From positions 9,542 through 73,541 of the forward strand of contig NZ_LMQW01000007.1 of the NCBI RefSeq assembly GCF_001425485.1: a stretch of DNA of 64,000 nucleotides, written 5' to 3'. The notes under the pieces were generated by a model that was given only the letters and a program-made list of their open reading frames with translations, ran no database searches and had not been told where the DNA came from. The translations under genes were made by a program, and so were the position numbers. This stretch comes from Aureimonas sp. Leaf427. GTDB taxonomy: Bacteria; Pseudomonadota; Alphaproteobacteria; Rhizobiales; Rhizobiaceae. This document shows, one piece after another, positions 27,813-35,557 of this stretch. Position 1 is the stretch's first letter. Every line of letters begins with the position of its first letter.

Positions 27813-29276
27813 ATGACGCACGAGCCGGCCGCCGCGCCCGACGACCTCTTCGAACTCGCACCCTCGCCCCTCTGGCTGGAGGACTGGAGCGGCGTGCGCG
27901 CGCTGCTCGATGGCTGGCGCGCCGAGGGCGTGACGGATCTGCGCGCCTTTCTCCTCGCCGACCGGGCGCGGCTGCGCGCCTCGACCAAGGGCATCCGCAT
28001 CCTCCATCTCAACGCCAAGGCACTGGCCCTCTACGAGGCCGCCGACACGCAAGCGCTCGTCGCCGAGCTCGGCGCGGTCTTCCAGGGCGCGATGCTGGAG
28101 AACCATCTCGAAGAGCTCGTCCAGCTCTGGGACGGGGCGACGAGCTTCACCAGCCGGGCCGTCAATCACACACTGACCGGACGGCGCCTCGACATCCAGC
28201 TGAAGGGGCGCGTCCTGCCCGGCCACGAGGCCGACTGGAGCCGGCTTCTCGTGGCGACGGAGGATGTGACCGACCTCCTGGAGACACGCCACAGGCTCGC
28301 GGAGAGCGAGGCCTATGCCAAGGGGCTCTTCGAGCATTCGCCGGTCTCCCTCTGGGTCGAGGACTTCTCCTCGATCCGTCTCCTCATCGAGGAGGTTCGG
28401 GAGAACGGCGTTACGGATTTTCGCACCTTCCTCAGCGTCCATCCCGAATTCGTCTCGCGCTGCATGAGCGAGATCCGCGTCCTCGACGTGAACCGCCAGA
28501 CGCTGCAGACCTTCGCCGCGCCCGATCTGGAGACCCTTCTCCTGCGCCAGGGCGACGTCTTCCGCGACGGGATGCACCAGCCCTTCCTGGAGCAACTCGT
28601 CGATCTCTGGAACGGCAAGCTTTCGCAGAGCCGGGAGGTCGTGAACTATTCGCTGAGCGGCGAGGAGCTGCATTTCCTCATGCAGTTCTCCGTCCTGCCC
28701 GGGCACGAGGAGGACTGGGCGCTGGTGCAGGTGGCGCTGACCGACATCACCGCGCGCAAGAAGGCCGAGGCCTATCTCGAATATCTCGGCAAGCACGACG
28801 TCCTCACCAAGCTCTTCAACCGCTCCTTCTACGCCGACGAGCTGAACCGGATCGAGCGGCGCAAGACCGAGCGCTTCACCGTGCTCGTCGCCGATCTCAA
28901 CGGGCTGAAGGTCCTGAACGACGGGCTCGGCCATGCCGCCGGCGACACGCTGCTCCGTCGCGCAGGCGAGGTGTTCAAGGAGGCGGTCGGCAAGCCCTGG
29001 ACCGCCGCGCGCATCGGCGGCGACGAGTTCGCGGTGCTGATGCCCGGCGCGGGCCCGGACGAAGGACGCACGCTCTCCTCCGCCATCGGAGAGCTCTGCG
29101 AGATCAACAACCAGTTCTATCCCGGCGAGCCGCTCTCGCTCTCCATGGGCATCGCCTCCGTTCGCCCGGGCGAGCGCCTGGAAGACACGGTGAAGCGCGC
29201 GGACCTTCGCATGTACGAAGCCAAGCGCGCGTACTACCAGCACCAGGGCGTGGACCGGCGCAGCTCGATGGCTTGA
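27813..29276 (+). CDS. Diguanylate cyclase with two tandem homologous PAS-like sensors
   Basis: 487 residues, no membrane helix. Two related sensor units (about 5-155 and 165-310) repeat the same landmarks: PSPLWLEDWSGVRALLDGWR versus SPVSLWVEDFSSIRLLIEEV, GVTDLRAFL versus GVTDFRTFL, NHTLTGRRLDIQLKGRVLPG versus NYSLSGEELHFLMQFSVLPG, each ending ATEDVTDL or LTDITARK, the PAS end signature. A GGDEF domain follows with VADLNGLKVLNDGLGHAAGD and RIGGDEF; the I-site RxxD is absent. It should synthesise c-di-GMP in the cytoplasm. It lies between rpsP and rimM, which are normally adjacent, and after the rpsP terminator. Confidence 0.9.
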   Translation: MTHEPAAAPDDLFELAPSPLWLEDWSGVRALLDGWRAEGVTDLRAFLLADRARLRASTKGIRILHLNAKALALYEAADTQALVAELGAVFQGAMLENHLEELVQLWDGATSFTSRAVNHTLTGRRLDIQLKGRVLPGHEADWSRLLVATEDVTDLLETRHRLAESEAYAKGLFEHSPVSLWVEDFSSIRLLIEEVRENGVTDFRTFLSVHPEFVSRCMSEIRVLDVNRQTLQTFAAPDLETLLLRQGDVFRDGMHQPFLEQLVDLWNGKLSQSREVVNYSLSGEELHFLMQFSVLPGHEEDWALVQVALTDITARKKAEAYLEYLGKHDVLTKLFNRSFYADELNRIERRKTERFTVLVADLNGLKVLNDGLGHAAGDTLLRRAGEVFKEAVGKPWTAARIGGDEFAVLMPGAGPDEGRTLSSAIGELCEINNQFYPGEPLSLSMGIASVRPGERLEDTVKRADLRMYEAKRAYYQHQGVDRRSSMA

Positions 29277-29334
29277 CGCGGGGAGGCAGGGCCCGCAAAC
29301 AGGCCGCTCCCCGCCAATAGCCCGAGCGAACGCC

Positions 29335-29934
29335 TTGTCCGATCCGAAACCTCAGGCCCCGGCCGATCCCGTCCTTCTCGGCGTCGTCGGGGGTGCCCAC
29401 GGCATCAAGGGCGAGGTGCGCATCCGTTCCTTCACCGCCGATCCCACCGATATCGGCGCCTATGGTCCGCTCGTCGACGCCAAGGGCAACCGCTACACGA
29501 TCCGCTCCGCGCGGGTGCAGAAGACGGTCGTCGTCGCCGCCATCGCCGAGGTGCGCGACCGCAACCATGCCGAACGGCTGAACGGGACCGAGCTCTTCGT
29601 CGACCGCTCCATGCTGCCTGACGAGGACGACGAGGACGCGTTCTTCCAGACCGACCTCGTCGGCCTTTCCGCCGTCAGCGTGACGGGCGAGCCGATCGGC
29701 ACGGTCATCGCGATCCATGATTTCGGCGCGGGCGACGTGGTGGAGATCCGGCCGGAGCGCGGGGCGACCGTGATGATCCCCTTTTCCGAGGCCGCCGTTC
29801 CCGAGATCGACATCGAGGCGGGCTCGATGACCGTCGAGCCCGTCGCGGCCGGCCTCGCCGAGACGGTCGGCGATCAGGCGGAGGAGGCGGCGGGGCTTGC
29901 CGAGCCCGGCGCCGGGGAGCCGGAAGGGCGTTGA
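29335..29934 (+). CDS. rimM: 16S rRNA processing protein RimM
   Basis: 199 residues, a 30S maturation factor that binds S19 and the 16S head. The N-terminal domain has [20 protein letters not shown] and the PRC-barrel part has [31 protein letters not shown] and [14 protein letters not shown]. The C-terminal ~35 residues are an acidic Ala/Glu tail. The only sensible start is TTG 29335, right before [12 protein letters not shown]. Its TGA overlaps the TTG of trmD. Confidence 0.95.
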   Translation: MSDPKPQAPADPVLLGVVGGAHGIKGEVRIRSFTADPTDIGAYGPLVDAKGNRYTIRSARVQKTVVVAAIAEVRDRNHAERLNGTELFVDRSMLPDEDDEDAFFQTDLVGLSAVSVTGEPIGTVIAIHDFGAGDVVEIRPERGATVMIPFSEAAVPEIDIEAGSMTVEPVAAGLAETVGDQAEEAAGLAEPGAGEPEGR

Positions 29935-30614
29935 GCTTCCGCGCGACGATCCTGACGCTCTATCCCGAGATGTTTCCGGGGCCGCTCGGCATCTCGCTCT
30001 CGGGGCGCGCGATGCAGCGGGGCGACTGGTCGCTGGAGACCGTGCAGATCCGCGACTTCTCGGTCGGGCGCAACCGCATGGTGGACGACACGCCGTCCGG
30101 CGGCGGGGCGGGCATGGTCCTGCGCGCCGACGTCCTGGGACAGGCGATCGACGCGGCGTCGCCCGAGGGCGATCCGCGCCCGCGCCTCCTCATGAGCCCG
30201 CGCGGCCGGCCGCTCGACCAGCGCTTCGTGCGGGCCTTGAGCGCGGGTCCGGGCGCGGTGATCGTCTGCGGGCGCTTCGAGGGCGTCGACGAGCGGGTGA
30301 TCGAGGGGCGGGGCCTCACCGAGGTTTCGATCGGCGACTACATCCTCTCCGGCGGCGAGATCGCGGCGACCGTCCTGCTCGACGCCGTCGTGCGGCTACT
30401 GCCCGGCGTCATGGGCAACGCGCTCTCCGGCGAGACCGAGAGCTTCGAGGCCGGCCTTCTGGAACATCCCCACTACACCCGCCCCGCCCAATGGGAGGGC
30501 CGCACGATCCCGCCCGTCCTCACCTCCGGCGACCACGGAGCCGTCGAGCGCTGGCGCCGCGGCGAGGCCGAGCGGATCACGCGGGAGCGGCGGCCGGATC
30601 TTCTGAAGGGCTGA
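29931..30614 (+). CDS. trmD: tRNA (guanine37-N1)-methyltransferase TrmD
   Basis: 227 residues, SPOUT-family enzyme using SAM to make m1G37. Landmarks: [16 protein letters not shown] at the start, [47 protein letters not shown] and the trefoil-knot segment [20 protein letters not shown]. The start codon is TTG 29931, overlapping the rimM stop (TTGA), consistent with coupled translation. The length is slightly short of the typical 230-250 but all core motifs are there. rplS normally follows directly; here a reversed permease gene intervenes. Confidence 0.96.
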   Translation: MSFRATILTLYPEMFPGPLGISLSGRAMQRGDWSLETVQIRDFSVGRNRMVDDTPSGGGAGMVLRADVLGQAIDAASPEGDPRPRLLMSPRGRPLDQRFVRALSAGPGAVIVCGRFEGVDERVIEGRGLTEVSIGDYILSGGEIAATVLLDAVVRLLPGVMGNALSGETESFEAGLLEHPHYTRPAQWEGRTIPPVLTSGDHGAVERWRRGEAERITRERRPDLLKG

Positions 30615-30625
30615 GCTTTCCGCTC

Positions 30626-31381
30626 TCAGCCCTTGGCGAAGTAGTAGGCCGCGAGGGCGAGCCCGACCACGATGACGAAGCTGCGCACGTAGATCTGGGG
30701 CAGGCGCTTGGCGATCCAGACGCCGGCATAGCCGCCGAGCGCGACGCCGGGGATCATGGCGAGGGCGCCGGGCCAGTCGACGACGCCGCCGCCGACGAAG
30801 ATCACGATGGCGACGATGGCGATGACGGTCGCCAGCATGTTCTTGAGCGCGTTGAGGCGGTGGTAGTCGCCGCCTTGCGTGAGGCCGAGCGTCGCCAGCA
30901 TCATGATGCCCATGCCGGCGCCGAAGAAGCCGCCGTAGATGGCGGTGACGAATTGCGCGATCGGGCCGGCGAGGCCCTTGCCGCGCGCGGCCTCCTCGGC
31001 ATGGCGGGGCTTGGGCTTCAGCCAGGGGCCGGCGGCGAAGAGCCCGGTGGCGGCGAGAAGGAGCCAGGGGACCATCGCCTTGAACTGCGGATTGTCCAGC
31101 GACAGGAGGATCAGCGCGCCGAGCGTCGAGCCGAGAACCGAGACGACGGCGAGCACCAGGGCGCCCCGCCACATCCGCTTGATGTCGCTCCAATAGGCGA
31201 GGGTGGAGGTGACGTAGCCGGGAAACTGGGCGATCGAGGACGTGGCATTGGCCGAGATCGGGGGAACGCCGATGAGGCTCAGCGCCCCGAAGGAGACGAA
31301 GGTGCCGCCGCCGGCCACCGCGTTGATCGCGCCGGAGGCGAAGCCCGCCAGGAAGAGGAGGGCGATTTCGAGAAGCGGCAT
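30626..31381 (-). CDS. TauE/SafE (TSUP) family membrane permease
   Basis: 251 residues with about eight hydrophobic segments, typical of TSUP sulfite/organosulfonate exporters. Visible family strings: GFASGAINAVAGGGTFVSFGALSLIG, ANATSSIAQFPGYVTSTLAYW, YGGFFGAGMGIMMLATLGL and NALKNMLATVIAIVA, giving the two internally related halves. The substrate is unknown. ATG 31381 fits the first helix. It is inserted on the opposite strand between trmD and rplS and is convergent with trmD (11 bases apart). Confidence 0.9.
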   Translation of the reverse strand: MPLLEIALLFLAGFASGAINAVAGGGTFVSFGALSLIGVPPISANATSSIAQFPGYVTSTLAYWSDIKRMWRGALVLAVVSVLGSTLGALILLSLDNPQFKAMVPWLLLAATGLFAAGPWLKPKPRHAEEAARGKGLAGPIAQFVTAIYGGFFGAGMGIMMLATLGLTQGGDYHRLNALKNMLATVIAIVAIVIFVGGGVVDWPGALAMIPGVALGGYAGVWIAKRLPQIYVRSFVIVVGLALAAYYFAKG

Positions 31382-31616
31382 CTGACGTGTCCCCGGCCGG
31401 CGCAGCGAGCATGCGCCGGAACGGATCGAGGAATAGGAGGATGGCTCAGGTCCGGCAAGGCATGCGCCCGGCCAATACCAACGAGAAAAGGCGATGGGGC
31501 CGGCTCGACAAAACGGCTCCTTGCGTGTAAGGCACGCCCCGTTCCTCAGAATAACTTGACCGTGCAGAACGGCCATGACCGGCTGAGCCGGCATGAAATG
31601 AAGAGAGGCTCCCGTC

Positions 31617-32108
31617 ATGAGCAACATCATCGCAGAACTCGAGGCCGCCGAAGCCTCCCGCATCGCCGCCGTCCGCACCCTGCCGACCTTCTCCCCGGGC
31701 GACACGCTGCGCGTCAACGTGCGCGTCACGGAAGGCACGCGCACCCGCGTGCAGGCCTACGAGGGCGTCTGCATCGCGCGTTCGGGCGCCGGCATCCAGG
31801 AGAACTTCACGGTTCGCAAGATCTCCTACGGCGAGGGCGTCGAGCGCGTCTTCCCGATGTACTCGCCCATGCTGGAGTCGGTCGAGGTCGTGCGCCGCGG
31901 CCGCGTTCGTCGCGCCAAGCTCTATTACCTGCGCGATCGTCGCGGCAAGTCGGCCCGTATCGTGGAGGCGACCAACGTTCGCGCCCGCAAGCTGAACGAC
32001 GACGCCCGCCAGGTCGTGGTCGAGGAGCGCAACAAGGCCGAAGCCGCCAAGGTCGCCGCCAAGCAGGCCGCTGCCGAAGCCGCCGCCGCCAAGGACGCCG
32101 CCGAATAA
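31617..32108 (+). CDS. rplS: 50S ribosomal protein L19
   Basis: 163 residues. The core has [31 protein letters not shown]-type strings (seen as [18 protein letters not shown]), [39 protein letters not shown] and [13 protein letters not shown]. From about residue 115 an Ala/Lys/Glu extension follows, like that of S16 upstream. A GAGAGG ribosome site lies before ATG 31617. It must have its own promoter, because the TSUP gene separates it from trmD; the start of that gene is only 235 bases away. Confidence 0.97.
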   Translation: MSNIIAELEAAEASRIAAVRTLPTFSPGDTLRVNVRVTEGTRTRVQAYEGVCIARSGAGIQENFTVRKISYGEGVERVFPMYSPMLESVEVVRRGRVRRAKLYYLRDRRGKSARIVEATNVRARKLNDDARQVVVEERNKAEAAKVAAKQAAAEAAAAKDAAE

Positions 32109-32139
32109 AGCCGGGCTTTCAGCCCTACGGTTTCGAGAG

Positions 32140-32165
32140 AGGCGGTCTTCGGGCCGCCTTTTTCA
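32140..32165 (+). terminator. Rho-independent terminator after rplS
   Basis: AGGCGGTC, tetraloop TTCG, GGCCGCCT form an 8-bp stem (one G/T pair) followed by five T residues. A UUCG tetraloop with a U-run is a textbook terminator shape. Confidence 0.85.
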
Positions 32166-32726
32166 TGTCGGCCACAACTCGGCCACGCGTCGCGGGCCGC
32201 GGCTCCCGCCGTTGCAGCGAAACCCGATCGTGCCGGGCCGACATTTAGCGGAAACGCGGGTTCGCTACGAGCTGACGACACCCAAGGAGCCGGCCCTCGC
32301 CTGTCGCGTGATGCCAGGAAGATGCCCTCGCATGGCTCCCGGCTCACCGATGATAGAGCGCCGTCCCATGTCGAAGGCCCGCAAGACCTATTCGAACGAC
32401 CATCCGAGACTTCGCGAGGCGGGCTTCCAGCCGCCGGGCCGACGCCTGCCTCTCTCCGCGCCGCATCCCGAGCTCGGGCTTCTGCGCGCCGCCCGCGACC
32501 GGCTTCCGCGCTGGGGCTGAGCCCTGGCCTCTCCCGTTGGGCCGATGCCGGAATGCCGGCCTTCCGTATCGCCGCATCGAACATGCTAAGGGAACTCCAG
32601 ACGTGCCTTTGCGCCTTTCCAGGCGATATGCTTCGGAAACGAGGCGTTCGACCTGTCGCCCATCGCGGGCGAGGGCGGGGCGAAGGCGCCGTCCGGGTGG
32701 TCAAGAGGCAAGGGTTTCGCGGCGGA
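32166..32726. other. Gap after rplS; possible 50-residue ORF at 32368-32520
   Basis: About 560 bases with no clear gene. A 50-codon plus-strand ORF (ATG 32368 to TGA 32520, starting MSKARKTYSNDHPRLREAGF) has GC-rich third positions in line with local genes, but no strong ribosome site and no family I know. It may be a small basic protein or chance. The remainder holds the upstream region of the acetyltransferase gene. Confidence 0.25.
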
Positions 32727-33575
32727 ATGAGCGAATTCGAGATCAGGGTCATGACGGCGGCCGAGGTCGCGCTCGCCATCGACTGGGCGGCCGCCGAAGG
32801 ATGGAATCCCGGCCTGTCCGATGCCGACCTCTTCCACCGGGCGGACCCGGAGGGCTTCTTCGTGGCGCTGGAGGCGGGCGAGCCGGTGGGCGCGGTGTCG
32901 CTCGTGCGGCCGACGGCCGATTTCGCCTTTCTCGGCCTCTACATGGTGCGGCCGGATCGGCGGGGGCAGGGCATCGGCTCGCGGCTCTGGAACGCCGCGC
33001 TGGAGGCGCGCGCCGCGCGGACGGTCGGGCTCGACGGCGTCGTGGAGCGGCAGGCGGACTACCGGCGCTCCGGCTTCGCGCTCGTCCATCGCAACATCCG
33101 CTATTCCGGCATCGCCTCGGTGCTGGACGGGCCGGTGGCGGGCGTGCGGACCGTGGAGCCCGGCGACATGGCCGCGCTCGATCGGATCGACACGGCTTGT
33201 TTCGGAGCGGCGCGGCCGGCCTTCCTGCGATCCTGGCTGACGGCGCCGGGCCATGTGGCGCTCCTGTCAGAGGGCGAGGACGGGCAGCCCACCGGCTTCG
33301 GTGTGCTTCGCCCCTGCCGCACCGGCTTCAAGATCGCGCCGCTTTTTGCCGAGACGCCGGAGGCGGCGGGCCGGCTGCTCGCCGCGCTCGTCGCCAAGGC
33401 CGGGATCGGCGAGGTCGTGATGATCGATCTTCCCGAGCCCAACGTGGCGGCGCGGGCGCTGGCCGAGGCGGCCGGTCTCTCGCCGGTCTTCGAGACGGCG
33501 CGCATGTATCGTGGACCGGCGCCGGCCCTGCCGCTCGACTGGATCTTCGGCCTGACGAGCTTCGAGCTCGGCTGA
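32727..33575 (+). CDS. Two-domain GNAT N-acetyltransferase
   Basis: 282 residues. The first GNAT domain (about 1-140) has MTAAEVALAIDWAAAEGWNPG, FLGLYMVRPDRRGQGIGSRL (acetyl-CoA loop RGQGIG) and VVERQADYRRSGF; a second GNAT-like half (about 145-282) has TGFKIAPLFAETPEAAGRL and VMIDLPEPNVAARALAEAAG. This matches the YitH-like type with a duplicated acetyltransferase fold. The substrate is unknown. ATG 32727 follows GGCGGA; the large upstream open frame looks non-coding. Confidence 0.88.
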   Translation: MSEFEIRVMTAAEVALAIDWAAAEGWNPGLSDADLFHRADPEGFFVALEAGEPVGAVSLVRPTADFAFLGLYMVRPDRRGQGIGSRLWNAALEARAARTVGLDGVVERQADYRRSGFALVHRNIRYSGIASVLDGPVAGVRTVEPGDMAALDRIDTACFGAARPAFLRSWLTAPGHVALLSEGEDGQPTGFGVLRPCRTGFKIAPLFAETPEAAGRLLAALVAKAGIGEVVMIDLPEPNVAARALAEAAGLSPVFETARMYRGPAPALPLDWIFGLTSFELG

Positions 33576-33578
33576 GGC

Positions 33579-33606
33579 GGCGACATATTCCGTCGAATAT
33601 AGCGCC
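33579..33606 (+). promoter_or_regulatory. Mo-box-like palindrome upstream of modA
   Basis: GGCGACATATTC, spacer CGTC, GAATATAGCGCC: a 12-bp imperfect inverted repeat (10 of 12 match). A half-site-like CGCTATATCC follows at 33625-33634, which may also serve as the -10 (TATATC). ModE-type sites in proteobacteria resemble CGxTATAT...ATATAxCG. The position, 63 bases before modA, suits a molybdate-responsive operator; no modE gene is in the window. Confidence 0.5.
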
Positions 33607-33668
33607 TTTCCGAGGGCGACGGTTCGCTATATCCTGTCGGAGCGTTCGAAACCGATCGGGAGACAGGC

Positions 33669-34463
33669 ATGACGACCCGCAGACATTTCATCCAGGCCCT
33701 CGCCGCCATCGCCTTCGTCGCGACCACTGCGCTTCCGCTGCCCCGCGCGAGCGCGGCGGAGGGCGGTCCGGTCGTCTTCGCGGCGGCGAGCCTCAAGAAC
33801 GCGCTGGATGCGGTGAACGCGGCCTGGACGGCGAAGACCGGCAAGTCGGCCACGGTCTCCTATGCCGCCAGCTCCGCGCTCGCCAAACAGATCGAGAGCG
33901 GCGCGCCGGCCGATCTCTTCGTCTCGGCCGATCTCGATTGGATGGACGCGCTCGCCAAGGACAAGCTGATCCGGGCGGAAAGCCGGGTGGAACTGCTCGG
34001 CAATTCCATCGTGCTGGTCGCGCCGAAGGGTAGCGTCGCGCCTGCCGCGATCACGCCGGCCCTGCCGCTGGCCGCGATGCTCGGCGGCGGCAAGCTCGCC
34101 ATGGCCAATGTCGATTCCGTGCCGGCCGGCAAATACGGCAAGGCCGCGCTGACGCATCTCGGCCTCTGGGACGCGGTGAAGGATCAGGTGGCGCAGGCCG
34201 AGAACGTGCGCGCCGCGCTGGTCCTCGTGTCGCGCTCCGAGGCGCCGCTCGGCATCGTCTACAAGACGGATGCGGCGGCCGATCCGGCGGTCGAGGTGGT
34301 CGGCACGTTTCCCGAGGAGTCGCACGCGCCGATCGTCTATCCCGCCGCGCTGACCGCCGAGTCGCAGAATGCGGATGCCGGCGTCTTTCTCGACTTTCTG
34401 AAGACCGACGAGGCGCGCAAGCTCTTCGAGGCGCAGGGCTTCACGGTTCTGGCCAAGGACTGA
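33669..34463 (+). CDS. modA: Molybdate ABC transporter substrate-binding protein
   Basis: 264 residues. A signal peptide with RR (MTTRRHFIQALAAIAFVA..., cleavage near ASA-AEG at ~30) precedes a periplasmic binding-protein fold: VVFAAASLKNALDAVNAAW, VSYAASSALAKQIESGAPAD, LFVSADLDWMDAL and LVLVSRSEAPLGIVYKTDAA. These are ModA hallmarks; it captures molybdate or tungstate for ModBC. The twin-arginine start could indicate Tat export. modB and modC do not follow: the next gene is convergent, 21 bases away, so modA is an orphan here. Confidence 0.93.
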   Translation: MTTRRHFIQALAAIAFVATTALPLPRASAAEGGPVVFAAASLKNALDAVNAAWTAKTGKSATVSYAASSALAKQIESGAPADLFVSADLDWMDALAKDKLIRAESRVELLGNSIVLVAPKGSVAPAAITPALPLAAMLGGGKLAMANVDSVPAGKYGKAALTHLGLWDAVKDQVAQAENVRAALVLVSRSEAPLGIVYKTDAAADPAVEVVGTFPEESHAPIVYPAALTAESQNADAGVFLDFLKTDEARKLFEAQGFTVLAKD

Positions 34464-34484
34464 CCGCCCGACGGCCCACCGCCG

Positions 34485-35555
34485 TCACATCCGCAGCCGG
34501 GCGGCATAGCCGGTGAGCTCCAGATAGCCGCGGCCGCCGGTCGTGGTGACGGCGCCTTCCCAGTAGACGGGAAGGCCGCCGCTGCGCCCGTCCAGCTCCT
34601 GGTCGTCGAAGAGGGGCGTCAGGGGAAAGCGCCGCTCGCCCTCCGGCAGGCGGATGGTGAGGATCTGCTCCACCGGATAATCCGCATCCGTGCGCGGCGA
34701 GCGCCAGGTGCGCACGGGCTCCAGCGTGACGTCGCCGGGCTGGAAGCGCTGGATCGTGCCGTCCGGCCGGCGCAGCGAGCCGCCGGCCCAGACCGTGCCC
34801 CCATCCGCGCCCCGGATGCGGAACGCCATGAGCGCGCCGCCATCGTCGAGGTTCAGTCCCGTCCAGTCCCAGCCGGCGGCATCGGGCGCCAGATAGTTGG
34901 AGGACCATTCGCGGTCGAGCCAGGCCGTGCCCGTCACCGCCTCCGCGCTTCCGCCGTCCCGCGTCAGCGTGCCGGAGACGGCCAGATGCGGCAGCGAATA
35001 ATAGTGGCTCGCATCGCCTTCGGACGGGCCCTTGCGGCTGTAGCCGGCCTCGCCCTGCAGGAAGGGCTCCTGCGTCGGGTCGAAGGCGAGGTCGAAGGCG
35101 AAGCCCTCGGCCGCGACGCGCGTGGTGAAGCGGCCGTCCGGCTCGCGGCGGAAGGTCCAGCCGGCCAGCGCGACGTCGGCATCGCCGGTCTTCGCCTCGG
35201 CGAGGCCGAAGCCCGCTCGCGCCGCCCGCTCGCCATGGATGAGTCTGCCCGTCTCGGGATCGGAGATCGCGGCATGGGCGAAGAGAACCTGGCCGGGCGT
35301 GAAGCGGCTCGGATTGTCCGCATTCACCGAGGGGCGCGTGCGGAAGAACGTGACCTGGAAGCCAAGGTCGCGGCCCTCGGCCGTCTTCAGCCAGCCCGTG
35401 ACGTACCACCATTCCGTCCGAAACGCCGGGTGGGCGCCGTGATCGGCGGGAAAGGCGAGGGCGACGCCCGGCCGCACCGCCGGATAGGCCGTCTCGGCGG
35501 GATGAGCCGCCGTGAGGCCGAGGAGAAGCGCGAAGAGAGTCCGCAGGAACACCAT
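34485..35555 (-). CDS. AttH-like lipocalin-domain secreted protein
   Basis: 356 residues with a signal peptide (MVFLRTLFALLLGLTAAHPAETA). The body has the conserved FRTEWWYVTGWLKTAEGRDLGFQVTFFRTRP, GWTFRREPDGRF, HYYSLPHLAVSGTL and WLDREWSSNYLAPDAAGWDWTGLNL, the pattern of AttH/carotenoid 1,2-hydratase-like proteins with two lipocalin-like halves. In Agrobacterium AttH is encoded with the AttEFG ABC exporter. Here it ends a three-gene minus-strand cassette, 2 bases downstream of the permease stop. Probably an extracytoplasmic partner of that transporter, acting on lipids or small hydrophobic molecules. Confidence 0.85.
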   Translation of the reverse strand: MVFLRTLFALLLGLTAAHPAETAYPAVRPGVALAFPADHGAHPAFRTEWWYVTGWLKTAEGRDLGFQVTFFRTRPSVNADNPSRFTPGQVLFAHAAISDPETGRLIHGERAARAGFGLAEAKTGDADVALAGWTFRREPDGRFTTRVAAEGFAFDLAFDPTQEPFLQGEAGYSRKGPSEGDASHYYSLPHLAVSGTLTRDGGSAEAVTGTAWLDREWSSNYLAPDAAGWDWTGLNLDDGGALMAFRIRGADGGTVWAGGSLRRPDGTIQRFQPGDVTLEPVRTWRSPRTDADYPVEQILTIRLPEGERRFPLTPLFDDQELDGRSGGLPVYWEGAVTTTGGRGYLELTGYAARLRM

Positions 35556-35557
35556 GG

